From contig JBAZSD010000005.1 in NCBI GenBank assembly GCA_041662605.1, positions 124,001 through 188,000 of the forward strand: a DNA stretch of 64,000 bases, given 5' to 3'. Below the pieces are notes generated by a model, which saw nothing but the letters and a program-made list of their open reading frames with translations, made no database searches and was not told the origin of the DNA. The position numbers and the translations under genes were made by a program. This DNA is from Desulfomonilaceae bacterium (GTDB lineage: Bacteria; Desulfobacterota; Desulfomonilia; Desulfomonilales; Desulfomonilaceae). Positions 18,161 to 26,502 of this stretch are shown in pieces (the stretch's first letter is position 1; the number at the start of each line of letters is the position of its first letter).

Positions 18161-19036
18161 ATGGAAGCCCTTCTGTATCTAGGTTGCACAGTTCCAATAA
18201 GAAACTTGAACTACGAGGTTTCAGCCAGGCTGACCGCCAGGGCGTTAGGGATAACTTTTTATGATCTTGAAGAGTTTGGTTGCTGCGGATTTCCTCTCAA
18301 ATCCTTAAGTGTCGAGGACTCTCTTGTTACTGCGGCAAGAAATCTAGCGCTGGCCGAAAAGAAGGGTCTTGACATTGTAGCTCTTTGTAACGCTTGTTCC
18401 GGCACATTGAGCGAGGTCGCCCATCAAGTAGCTACTGATCTCGAAATCAGGGAAAAAATTAATCAGAGGTTAAAGCCGATAGGGCTGCGTGTTGAGGGTA
18501 AAGTCAAAGTAAGAAATTTCATGCGAATGCTTTGGGAAGATATTGGGGTTGAAGGAATTCGTAAGGCTGTAGTCAGGCCTCTGACTGGAATTGCGCTGGC
18601 GCCGCATTATGGGTGCCATTATCTAAAGCCGTCAGAACTCAATGTTGGTTTTGACTCGGCTGAAACCCCGAGAACTCTTGCGGAAATGATAGCCGCTACG
18701 GGAGCCAGCGTTGTGAACTATCCTTCACTACTTGATTGCTGTGGGGGAGGTTTGTTAGGCATGTCTGAAGAAGTGGCCAACGCGATGGCGGCAAGGAAGC
18801 TCGAAGACGTATCTAAAACAGGGGCGCACGCCCTAGTTCTGGTTTGCCCTTTTTGTAATGTAATGTATGAAGGACAGCAGAAAAAAATAGCGAAAGCTAC
18901 TGGTCTTGACCTCAAGACACCGGTAGTTTACTATCCTCAAGTCTTGGGACTCGCTCTAGGTATGACATCCGAAGAGTTGGGTTTCAAACTCAACAGGGTC
19001 AAACCTTCAGGCCTCTTGAAAATTCTAGAGGGCTGA
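18161..19036 (+). CDS. Heterodisulfide reductase subunit B-like protein with two CCG domains
   Basis: A 291-aa catalytic-type HdrB. Both CCG modules are complete: C9, C41-C42, C76, C79 in the first and C152, C193-C194, C229, C232 in the second. In methanogen HdrB these ligate two non-cubane [4Fe-4S] clusters that cleave the CoM-S-S-CoB disulfide. Complete motifs argue for a real disulfide-handling active site here, plausibly acting on the lipoyl group of the carrier encoded next. I use the ATG at 18161, which has AGGA upstream; a TTG at 18143 would add six residues. It ends about 30 bases before a terminator-like hairpin. Confidence 0.88.
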   Translation: MEALLYLGCTVPIRNLNYEVSARLTARALGITFYDLEEFGCCGFPLKSLSVEDSLVTAARNLALAEKKGLDIVALCNACSGTLSEVAHQVATDLEIREKINQRLKPIGLRVEGKVKVRNFMRMLWEDIGVEGIRKAVVRPLTGIALAPHYGCHYLKPSELNVGFDSAETPRTLAEMIAATGASVVNYPSLLDCCGGGLLGMSEEVANAMAARKLEDVSKTGAHALVLVCPFCNVMYEGQQKKIAKATGLDLKTPVVYYPQVLGLALGMTSEELGFKLNRVKPSGLLKILEG

Positions 19037-19066
19037 ATACTATAATTTATTATCTTGTTATTCACT

Positions 19067-19084
19067 CTCCCAATAATTTGGGAG
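19067..19084 (+). terminator. Hairpin between hdrB-like gene and lipoyl carrier gene
   Basis: CTCCCAA/TTGGGAG is a perfect 7-bp stem with a 4-base loop followed by a T-rich stretch (TAGTTTGAGTTTTGG). It may stop part of the transcription from the Hdr-like genes or stabilise the downstream message. Only 36 bases separate it from the lbpA start. Confidence 0.5.
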
Positions 19085-19120
19085 TAGTTTGAGTTTTGGT
19101 TCGACCTTTAGGAGGTCAAA

Positions 19121-19549
19121 ATGGAATTCGAAGGCTATACTTTTCCCGACGAGTTGAAGTTTGAAAAAAATCATTACTGGGCCAAAAAGGAAGGCGAAGT
19201 CATAATTACGGGCGCCGGTGAATTTATTTCTAAACAGGCGGGTGAGATCACTTTCGTGGATCTTCCGGAAGAAGGCGATGTACTGACCCAGGGCAAGCCC
19301 TACGGTTCGATAGAATCCGGAAAATGGGTAGGGCGCATATACGCAGTAGTTTCAGGAGAGATACTGGAAGTAAATTCATCATTGGAGGATGAGCCGGAAA
19401 AAATTAACTCTGATCCTTATGGCGAAGGCTGGATTTGCAAGATCAAGCCCTCAGACCTTGATAAGGAGTGGGCTGCTTTAATGAAAGTTGACGATTCATT
19501 CAAAAATTTCGTAGTAGCGGAAATCAAAAAGATTCAGGAACAGAAATAG
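19121..19549 (+). CDS. lbpA: GcvH-like lipoyl carrier protein (LbpA-type)
   Basis: This 142-aa protein has the GcvH lipoyl fold: HYWAKKEGEVIITGAG near the N-terminus, FVDLPEEGD, and the lipoylation hairpin GSIESGKWVGRIYAVVSGE with the modified lysine at K68. True GcvH proteins usually have ESVKA at this turn; here it is ESGKW. No glycine-cleavage genes (gcvP, gcvT) are in the window, while Hdr-like genes lie directly upstream and lipoate-assembly genes 10 kb upstream. That fits LbpA, the lipoate-binding protein that carries sulfur-containing intermediates for sHdr complexes. A strong ribosome site AGGAGGT suggests high translation. What cargo it carries in this organism is unknown. Confidence 0.83.
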   Translation: MEFEGYTFPDELKFEKNHYWAKKEGEVIITGAGEFISKQAGEITFVDLPEEGDVLTQGKPYGSIESGKWVGRIYAVVSGEILEVNSSLEDEPEKINSDPYGEGWICKIKPSDLDKEWAALMKVDDSFKNFVVAEIKKIQEQK

Positions 19550-19702
19550 GGACTTAGGTATCTAAACGAAGAATTGACGTCGCAGGAGAAACCCCTAAGC
19601 TTTTAGAAGGTATCTCTTATGGGTGCGGCGCGTGAATATATTTGTTATTGTAAGAACTAATACATGTAGTTAGCTAAACTGCTTAACAGTCGGAGAAAGT
19701 TT

Positions 19703-20584
19703 ATGGAAAAAGGAACAGAGACGGTAAAACGTGGACACGCTCAGATGCTCAAAGGCGGAGTGATTATGGATGTTGTCACTCCGGAGCACGCCAGAATAGC
19801 CGAAGAAGCGGGGGCATGCGCAGTCATGGCGTTGGAACGGGTTCCCGCAGATATAAGAGTTCATGGCGGTGTTGCCCGTATGAGCGACCCGGGACTTATT
19901 CTGCAAATTATGGAATCGGTCACCATTCCAGTAATGGCAAAGTGCCGGATAGGTCATTTTGTGGAAGCCCAGATTCTAGAAGCAATTGGTGTGGATTATA
20001 TAGATGAGAGTGAAGTGCTGACTCCTGCCGATGAACAAAACCACATAGACAAAACCAAGTTCAACGTCCCTTTTGTTTGTGGGTGTCGCAACTTGGGAGA
20101 AGCTCTCCGTAGGATAGCTGAAGGCGCAGCCATGATCAGGACCAAAGGGGAAGCGGGAACCGGTGATGTGGTGGAAGCGGTGAGGCATGCGCGATCGGTA
20201 ATAGGTGAAATCAGACGCATAAGCTCAATGCGTGAAGATGAACTGGCCTCCTACGCCAAAGAAATAGGGGCTCCTCTAGCGCTTGTGAAAGAAACAGCGC
20301 AAAATGGACGAATGTCTGTGGTCAACTTCGCGGCCGGTGGTGTTGCTACTCCTGCCGACGCTGCTTTAATGATGCAGTTAGGAGTAGATGGGGTTTTTGT
20401 AGGTTCAGGCATTTTCAAGAGCGGTAATCCGGCGGCCCGTGCCCGTGCGATTGTTAAGGCGGTAACTCATTTCAATGATCCAAAAATATTGGCCGAGGTG
20501 AGTAAAGGTCTCGGCGAGGCGATGGTAGGGATAGGCGTATCTCAGTTGCCTGAAAACGAAAGACTGGCAGGACGCGGATGGTAA
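19703..20584 (+). CDS. pdxS: Pyridoxal 5'-phosphate synthase, PdxS subunit
   Basis: Builds PLP from ribose 5-phosphate, glyceraldehyde 3-phosphate and ammonia supplied by PdxT. The 293-aa sequence is typical throughout: GHAQMLKGGVIMDVV with the lysine that forms the first imine, ERVPADIR, VMAKCRIGHFVEAQIL with the second lysine, YIDESEVLTPAD and AGTGDVVEAVRH. A (beta/alpha)8 barrel, assembling as a dodecamer with PdxT. CGGAGAAAG precedes the ATG. pdxT follows 7 bases after the stop. Confidence 0.97.
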   Translation: MEKGTETVKRGHAQMLKGGVIMDVVTPEHARIAEEAGACAVMALERVPADIRVHGGVARMSDPGLILQIMESVTIPVMAKCRIGHFVEAQILEAIGVDYIDESEVLTPADEQNHIDKTKFNVPFVCGCRNLGEALRRIAEGAAMIRTKGEAGTGDVVEAVRHARSVIGEIRRISSMREDELASYAKEIGAPLALVKETAQNGRMSVVNFAAGGVATPADAALMMQLGVDGVFVGSGIFKSGNPAARARAIVKAVTHFNDPKILAEVSKGLGEAMVGIGVSQLPENERLAGRGW

Positions 20585-20591
20585 TGATTTA

Positions 20592-21164
20592 ATGAAGGTA
20601 GGAGTTTTAGCCCTACAAGGGGATTTTGAAGAACACTGTGTCTGCTTCAAAACTCTAGGCGTGGAAGTTCTTGAAATAAGGTTGCCATCCCAACTAGCAG
20701 AAATCGATGGTTTGGTGATTCCAGGCGGTGAAAGCACAACTATCGGTAAACTGGCGGTAGATTTCAACTTGATTGACCCAATTCGCACGTTTGGAAAATC
20801 ATTTCCTATCTGGGGAACGTGCGGGGGTTTGGTCTTAATGGCGACAGATGTCGGTACAGACCAGCCTATCTTAGGTCTCGTCGATATGGTTGTAGAAAGA
20901 AACGCATTCGGACGTCAGATAGAAAGTTTTGAAGAAGACCTCAAAATAAAGGATTTGCCGGGCGGTTCTTTCAGGGGAATCTTCATAAGGGCCCCAAAGG
21001 TATTAAAAGTAGGATCTGGGGTTCAGGTGTTATGTGAACTGGAGGACGGTTCAAAAGTAGCGATTCGTCAAGGCAATCTTTTAGCCACGTCGTTTCATCC
21101 TGAATTAACCAATGACAAGCGAATCCATCAGTACTTCCTGGATATAATCACACATAAAAATTAG
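20592..21164 (+). CDS. pdxT: Pyridoxal 5'-phosphate synthase, PdxT glutaminase subunit
   Basis: Class I glutamine amidotransferase that releases ammonia for PdxS. Length 190 aa. Visible motifs are LALQGDFEEH at the start, GGESTTIGKL, the nucleophile in GTCGGLVLMA and the His/Glu pair in SFHPEL near the C-terminus, so the Cys-His-Glu triad is complete. It is co-transcribed with pdxS. Confidence 0.97.
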   Translation: MKVGVLALQGDFEEHCVCFKTLGVEVLEIRLPSQLAEIDGLVIPGGESTTIGKLAVDFNLIDPIRTFGKSFPIWGTCGGLVLMATDVGTDQPILGLVDMVVERNAFGRQIESFEEDLKIKDLPGGSFRGIFIRAPKVLKVGSGVQVLCELEDGSKVAIRQGNLLATSFHPELTNDKRIHQYFLDIITHKN

Positions 21165-21196
21165 TCTTTGGCAAATTTTCATAGCTCTAACGAGAC

Positions 21197-21940
21197 ATGC
21201 CGAAAAAATTCAAAACCATTGTAGAATACGATGGCAGCAATTATCATGGGTGGCAATTTCAACCGGACCAGCCAACGGTTCAGGGAGAACTTGAGCGAGC
21301 CCTGGAGAAGATTTTTCACATAAGAATACCGGTTTACGGAGCCGGTCGGACAGACGCTGGGGTTCATGCAAGCGGTCAGGTAGCGCATTTGATTGCTTCC
21401 TGGAAGCATCCAGTTGGTAATTTTCAAAAAGCCCTCAATTCCATTCTTCCAGAAGATATTTGTATAAAAGATTTGTCGGAGGCCGATGCCTATTTTCACG
21501 CAAGGCATTCGGCTATTTCCAAGATCTATCAGTATCAGATACTTAATCAAGAATCTCGGGCTCCTTTAAAACAAAGGTTTTCGTGGCGCGTCAGTCGGTC
21601 CCTCAGCGTCTCAAAGCTGGATGAGGCGTCTCACTACCTGATCGGCGCTCATGATTTTGTCTCTTTTGGCTCCCCGACTTCCGGGACAACTTCGACAGTC
21701 CGGGAAATCTATCAAGCCGGATGGGAAAAGGGACATGAAGATCACATGCTGGTGTTCACAATCTGTGGATCGGGTTTCTTGCGTTACATGGTGAGATCTT
21801 TAGTTGGGACTCTTATTCAGGTAGGGTTGGGCAAAATCACAGTTCGCGATTTTCAAGGTATTTTAGCTTCTTGCGACAGATCAAAATCAGGGCTCACAGC
21901 TCCGCCTCAAGGGTTGTGTCTTGTGTCAGTGCAGTATTAG
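21197..21940 (+). CDS. truA: tRNA pseudouridine(38-40) synthase
   Basis: Isomerises uridines 38-40 in the anticodon arm of many tRNAs. The 247-aa protein begins VEYDGSNYHGWQFQP, contains the catalytic aspartate in AGRTDAGVHASGQVAH, then FHARHSA and the C-terminal RYMVRSLVGTLIQVG. All are TruA signatures. It follows pdxT by 32 bases and may be in the same transcript. The gene ends just before a long inverted repeat. Confidence 0.95.
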   Translation: MPKKFKTIVEYDGSNYHGWQFQPDQPTVQGELERALEKIFHIRIPVYGAGRTDAGVHASGQVAHLIASWKHPVGNFQKALNSILPEDICIKDLSEADAYFHARHSAISKIYQYQILNQESRAPLKQRFSWRVSRSLSVSKLDEASHYLIGAHDFVSFGSPTSGTTSTVREIYQAGWEKGHEDHMLVFTICGSGFLRYMVRSLVGTLIQVGLGKITVRDFQGILASCDRSKSGLTAPPQGLCLVSVQY

Positions 21941-21976
21941 AGGAGCCAGTTTCCCAAAATGAACGTTGCCTATAGA

Positions 21977-22022
21977 CTCATCTCACTCCCGAGCCTGAGT
22001 CCATGGCCAAGAGTGAGATGAG
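21977..22022. terminator. Long hairpin between convergent genes
   Basis: CTCATCTCACTC and GAGTGAGATGAG form a perfect 12-bp stem around a 22-base loop. It lies between the convergent truA and PA14-like genes and is the likely two-way terminator, though no U run follows on either strand. Confidence 0.6.
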
Positions 22023-22054
22023 GCAAACAACTTGAACTATTTGAGTTGAGATTT

Positions 22055-23962
22055 TTATTCGAAGGAAAAGATTTTTTCTTCTCCGCCTGGGGGCGTTATG
22101 AACAATTGGAGGCCATCATTACCCGTTGTCTGTAAATAATCAAGGAACATCTCGTGACTGCCTGCGCCAAGTTCAGCGCTTCCAGAGTGCGTGGCTGATT
22201 TCTGTCCTGAACCTTCGGCGTTTAGGACCATCTTTTTACCGATAATCAAACGCGCTGCGTCCTTACATACAACTCTGAATTTATACGTTCCAGCTTCTTT
22301 GTCCGACAAGGAAAATTTGACGTAAAACCTTATACCAAACCAGTCTTCGCGTTTTGGAATTCCAGGAAACTCTTTGGTTCCACGGTCAACAGGATAATCA
22401 ATCGATTTTGTGAAAAACATTCCGGCTGGAGACATTTTGTTGAAATTAGGCATCTTTTTTGTGTTAGGAGGAAGAAAATACACAAAAGCCGGTATCAGAT
22501 TGAGCTTTCCGCTATCCGGCGCAAAACCCTCTAGAGTCTGAGCTGGAGAAAAAAGCTCCTCAGGTTTGGTTGGCTGAGTCACGAATAGTTGAAGTTTCGG
22601 TTCACCAGAAGGATGGAAATAGTCAAGCACAATCGGATAACTTCCCTGTTGCAAAAAGGCCCATCCAACTGTGCCCTGGTCATTTTTTGATCCCTTGTTC
22701 ATCTCGACGATTGGATTTTTTCCAATCATGAGCTTGGCAAAATTGTCGGAAACGAGTCTAAAGGCAAAAATACCGGCTCCCTCAACATTGAAGAAACCCT
22801 GATATTTTATCCCAATCATATCGTTTCGGCCGGGAATACCAGGGAAAGATCCTCCAGCAATATCCAGTTGAGGACCTATTAAACGACCAATCGGGTTTAG
22901 TTTGTTAAAATCCGGTCCTTCGGGATAGTTACCTTGAGGAACAAAGTATACGTGCCCCCACAACACATCATAGGGTTTTGCGGGTTCTTTCCAGCCTACC
23001 AGCCCTTGACTTATCGAAAAGAGTTGCTCTTGCCCGATTGGAGGTTGGACGAATAATTTGAGGAAAGGAGACCCTTTCGAATTGAAACTATCAAGTATTA
23101 TGGAATGAACACCTTCAGCTAGATGAACAAAACCATCCTTGGATGTGGGTTGGTGAGTGCCATCATTTTCAATAAGGGTTTTGTCGTCAATATGGAGCCG
23201 CGCTCCATCTTTCGATTGTACTCGCCAGCGAAACAATCCCTCTCCAGACACAATGAAAGTGCCTATAAAACGCATACCAACGTCATCGAGTTTTTCCGGG
23301 AGGCCTGAAGGCTCGTTTTCTCCTTTAGCTGGATCCAGATCAATGCGGTCAGTGGAAAGGACTTCTAAAGGCTTGAAAGCGCTAAAATCGGGGAGCGCTA
23401 TGATGTTTTCAGGTAATTTATATACGCTGACGGTGAAATTGGAACTCGAAGGCGAAACCTGACCGGAACCAGGCATTTTGGGCCCTGGGGTTACGGCCGG
23501 TCTTTTTTCTGTAGGTCCCGGTGATTGGCTTTCTAACTGATCATATGGTTTGAAGGGAGTTGTCTTTTCCTGACCGGGACCGATTTGCCGAGTTGGCCCA
23601 GACACTGATGGACCCTGCTGGGTGATAGTCCCTTTCTTAACTGGTTGCGGTTCCTGTGGAACCACAGAAGATCGGGAACTACCGATCGATTGTTCATCAG
23701 AAGTCACAGCCGGTGTTTGCGTTCCTTTGCCTGGACTACCAGGGGTCTGTTGCGATGGACCTGCTTCTGAAGGTGGAGCTTTAGGGCCCGATTCTACCTG
23801 GAAGGATTCGATTTGGTCAGGAGGAAAATTGAGTGGAACTTTCTGAGTAGGGCCACTTTTTTTCTTTATCACAAGATAATCCTCTGCAAAGCAGGTCTGA
23901 GCCGAAAGCAGGGCGACCAAAAATAACAATGAAAGGGCTAATCTAAACGCTGGAAGTTTCAT
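22055..23962 (-). CDS. Secreted protein with three PA14-like repeats
   Basis: A 635-aa exported protein. A signal peptide (cleavage near residue 28, CFAED) is followed by a low-complexity Pro/Gly/Gln/Ser-rich linker of about 150 residues and three repeats of roughly 140 residues. Each repeat runs VYFLP...PDFNKL.P.G, an FPGIP.R.D..G..F block, FRVVSKD.ARL.IG..., and a final GSH.I.LDYF...G...LQLFV..P. The KDGARLHIDDK strand pair is the PA14 hallmark; PA14 domains bind carbohydrate or act as adhesion modules. Binding function is inferred. I chose the ATG at 23962 with GAGGTGG upstream. Large surface or periplasmic role likely. Confidence 0.72.
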   Translation of the reverse strand: MKLPAFRLALSLLFLVALLSAQTCFAEDYLVIKKKSGPTQKVPLNFPPDQIESFQVESGPKAPPSEAGPSQQTPGSPGKGTQTPAVTSDEQSIGSSRSSVVPQEPQPVKKGTITQQGPSVSGPTRQIGPGQEKTTPFKPYDQLESQSPGPTEKRPAVTPGPKMPGSGQVSPSSSNFTVSVYKLPENIIALPDFSAFKPLEVLSTDRIDLDPAKGENEPSGLPEKLDDVGMRFIGTFIVSGEGLFRWRVQSKDGARLHIDDKTLIENDGTHQPTSKDGFVHLAEGVHSIILDSFNSKGSPFLKLFVQPPIGQEQLFSISQGLVGWKEPAKPYDVLWGHVYFVPQGNYPEGPDFNKLNPIGRLIGPQLDIAGGSFPGIPGRNDMIGIKYQGFFNVEGAGIFAFRLVSDNFAKLMIGKNPIVEMNKGSKNDQGTVGWAFLQQGSYPIVLDYFHPSGEPKLQLFVTQPTKPEELFSPAQTLEGFAPDSGKLNLIPAFVYFLPPNTKKMPNFNKMSPAGMFFTKSIDYPVDRGTKEFPGIPKREDWFGIRFYVKFSLSDKEAGTYKFRVVCKDAARLIIGKKMVLNAEGSGQKSATHSGSAELGAGSHEMFLDYLQTTGNDGLQLFITPPGGEEKIFSFE

Positions 23963-24130
23963 CTGTCCACCTCTTGCGGTCAAAACGGGAGCGAAAAACT
24001 ACAAAATAAGTTTAATGAAAAAACCGTCTCGGATCAAATTTTTAGATTTTGTTCATGAGACGTCTTGAATATTCAACTGTTACGAAATCAAAACAGGAAT
24101 TGGATCAACATTTTCTCTGTCGTATTCCTG

Positions 24131-24781
24131 TTAATATCGGGGTCTATCGAGCCTTACCAAAAGTTCTCGCTTCAGCGGTATTGGAGCCGCGGTATAATGA
24201 TTATAAATGGTTAAGACTTTTTTTACAAAACGTTTGGCAGCCGGAGAGCGTAAAAGCCGACTAGGTCTATTTGGTCCTACATTATAAGCGGCTAGAGCGA
24301 GAAACGTCGAATGCCTATGTTTTGCGTATCTTTCAAAACAATGCCTCAAATAGGCCGTACCAGCCATAATATTTTCATAAGAATTCCAAGGATCTGTGAC
24401 CCCCAGTGTGTTAATAACTACGGCACGTATCTGCATCAGGCCTTTAGCGCCTATTGAAGACTTAACTCTAGGTCTAAAACTCGATTCAACGCTAACCACT
24501 GAAGCTATAAAAATCGGATCAACCTCAAATTCACGACTTGCTTCTTTAATGACAGCAATATGGACATCATTCCCGCCAAGCGACTTCACCATCCCAGATA
24601 GATCTTCGGTCCTACTTGAGGTGTTTCGGTATTTGTGAGCAATTTGCGGTTGAGGTCGCAAAAGCCCACGGTGTTCGTTTAACCACCACATCGCCTGTGT
24701 TTGGGCCCAAGTTAGATCAAGCCCCCCTGTCAGAACACATAACACAGGGAGCAGAAAACACGGTCCGCAAAATCTTCTCAT
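24131..24781 (-). CDS. Lytic transglycosylase (SLT domain)
   Basis: A 216-aa exported enzyme with an N-terminal signal or anchor (CFLLPVLCVLTGGLDLTWA). The SLT domain holds the catalytic Glu in VVSVESSFRP, then IGAKGLMQI, AGTAYLRHCF and ALAAYNVGP. It cleaves murein between MurNAc and GlcNAc to give 1,6-anhydro products. Its start overlaps the end of the upstream membrane-protein gene by 4 bases, so the two are translated together. A basic C-terminal tail (RELLVRLDRPRY) is present. Confidence 0.88.
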   Translation of the reverse strand: MRRFCGPCFLLPVLCVLTGGLDLTWAQTQAMWWLNEHRGLLRPQPQIAHKYRNTSSRTEDLSGMVKSLGGNDVHIAVIKEASREFEVDPIFIASVVSVESSFRPRVKSSIGAKGLMQIRAVVINTLGVTDPWNSYENIMAGTAYLRHCFERYAKHRHSTFLALAAYNVGPNRPSRLLRSPAAKRFVKKVLTIYNHYTAAPIPLKRELLVRLDRPRY

Positions 24782-26286
24782 ACGTTAACGCCAATTGTCG
24801 AGTTCTGCTCTGGTAAAACAGATTCAATGTCCGTGTCCTGCTGCTCTACGGAAACCGGATCACTCTCTTCTATGACTTCAAGCTCGGACCACGAACTCGG
24901 GTAACGCTCGACAAACTGTACCTGAAACGGCAGATACTTCAGATTCGTAACTTCCTTGGTAAGGTTTTCAGAAGCCCCCAAGCTGATTAACTCGCGTGGG
25001 CCTTCTGGAGTAACGGATTCGGATGTCGCTTCTGCGGAAAAATAACGCACATTAAATGCGCCTTCCCTAAGAGGATCAAATTCCAACCCATTGGCTTTTT
25101 TATTCTTGGCCTTGCTTTGGCCCTCAATGTCAAAATCTCCCTTGGCCTCCACATAAACCAAGTTTGACTTGAAACGATAAACCGCCATGAGCGCTTGAGC
25201 CTGGTCCAGGAAGCTCTTTCCAAACATTATGATCAAAGTATTCAGCAATATGTCTACCAAGGCCGTGAACATGTAGATCCGGAAAAAATCATTATACGCG
25301 ACTGAAAAACTTGGATATTGCATTAATATCAGTTGAAGAAAGCCCACCAGGCACATTACCGAGCCCAGCATTAGACTCAACAAGGCTGCAACTCTATTGG
25401 ATGTTTTGACATATTCAGGGAAACTTTCTATAAGGCTTCCAATTGTGGTTTCCCCGTCTGCGGCCTTAAAAGATTTTGATCTCATCACCCTGTTGGGTAG
25501 CCCTTTGTGAGAAAAAATCCTGGAACCTTCCTCAATAACCGAGAAAAACAAAGAAGGATGCCCCTTACCTTCCACAATCATTGAATCCATTTCTCTCACT
25601 GCTTCGGGCTTTTTCAACGGTATTAGCAAGAGCGATATCAACAGCTTCAAAGCGCAAACAACAACAAGGAGCTTGTAGAAAGGATACGGCGAAGGAAGCA
25701 AATAATCCGTTCCAAGTCCAAGTGAAGACAGGTATTCAGGGGCTGATTGAAGTATTTTGAAGAAAAAATGAATTACTATTCCGACAGCGACCGCTTTCCA
25801 AATAAATTTCATGTTCCATTTGATTATGTGGCCCGGTATTTGGGATATATATCTGGCGTTTGACCAGACTTTACCCAAAAAATAAAAAATTATGGAAGGA
25901 GCGGAATCGTATGTACTGATCTTACCTTCCCTGAGACCCTCAGTCACCTCATTGAGTCTATAAAAATCTCTCGGATTTTGAAAATTCAGTTTTAGCCTGA
26001 AAATCCTCTTGAGCCCCCCAAAGAACCAGTTCAACCCTACGATTACACCCGCGCATGCGGCCACTGTCGTGACAAAGACTCCGAACATGAAAGGAACGTA
26101 ATTCAGGAGAAATTCGTTGATTTGATCGGGTAGCCTTAGCGGGAAAAATTCCTTCAACTCGTACAGGCGTGTTGCTGCGCCTAAAGTAATGAATGAACCC
26201 AAAACCGCCACCACGATACCATAAAGAAGAGTATGATTCGGAATCTTGACGGAAATACCGGCCCTTCTCAGTTTTAACGAGAACAT
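24778..26286 (-). CDS. Polytopic membrane protein of unknown function
   Basis: A 502-aa protein with about six or seven hydrophobic segments: residues 20-40, 65-90, a pair around 160-185 and 205-230, and another pair around 300-325 and 335-360. A hydrophilic C-terminal tail of about 140 residues rich in Glu, Ser and Val follows. A FYRLNEVTEGLREGKISTYDSAPS-like loop lies between segments. I recognise no family; the layout loosely recalls MotA/ExbB-like proteins but without a clear match. It is translationally coupled to a lytic transglycosylase, suggesting a cell-envelope task such as moving or anchoring something through the murein. Confidence 0.6.
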   Translation of the reverse strand: MFSLKLRRAGISVKIPNHTLLYGIVVAVLGSFITLGAATRLYELKEFFPLRLPDQINEFLLNYVPFMFGVFVTTVAACAGVIVGLNWFFGGLKRIFRLKLNFQNPRDFYRLNEVTEGLREGKISTYDSAPSIIFYFLGKVWSNARYISQIPGHIIKWNMKFIWKAVAVGIVIHFFFKILQSAPEYLSSLGLGTDYLLPSPYPFYKLLVVVCALKLLISLLLIPLKKPEAVREMDSMIVEGKGHPSLFFSVIEEGSRIFSHKGLPNRVMRSKSFKAADGETTIGSLIESFPEYVKTSNRVAALLSLMLGSVMCLVGFLQLILMQYPSFSVAYNDFFRIYMFTALVDILLNTLIIMFGKSFLDQAQALMAVYRFKSNLVYVEAKGDFDIEGQSKAKNKKANGLEFDPLREGAFNVRYFSAEATSESVTPEGPRELISLGASENLTKEVTNLKYLPFQVQFVERYPSSWSELEVIEESDPVSVEQQDTDIESVLPEQNSTIGVNV

Positions 26287-26502
26287 AGATTACCCCATCG
26301 TAAAATCTGAGAAAATCTAGTAACAAAGATAATATATCATGTCAAATGAAAATGATATGTATAAAATATAATGTATAGGATTATATGTTTTGGTTAACTG
26401 TGTTGGCGAGATTATCTAAGGATAGAAAATTATCAAAGAAAGCAGTTTTTATACCATAAACAGGATTTTCCAACTGAGAGTTTGAAATTGAAGCCAGAGC
26501 CT

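Noticed and set aside
19121..19549. Glycine cleavage system H protein
   Set aside because: Fold agrees, but no gcvP/gcvT genes occur, the turn reads ESGKW instead of ESVKA, and the neighbours are Hdr-like; LbpA is the better reading.
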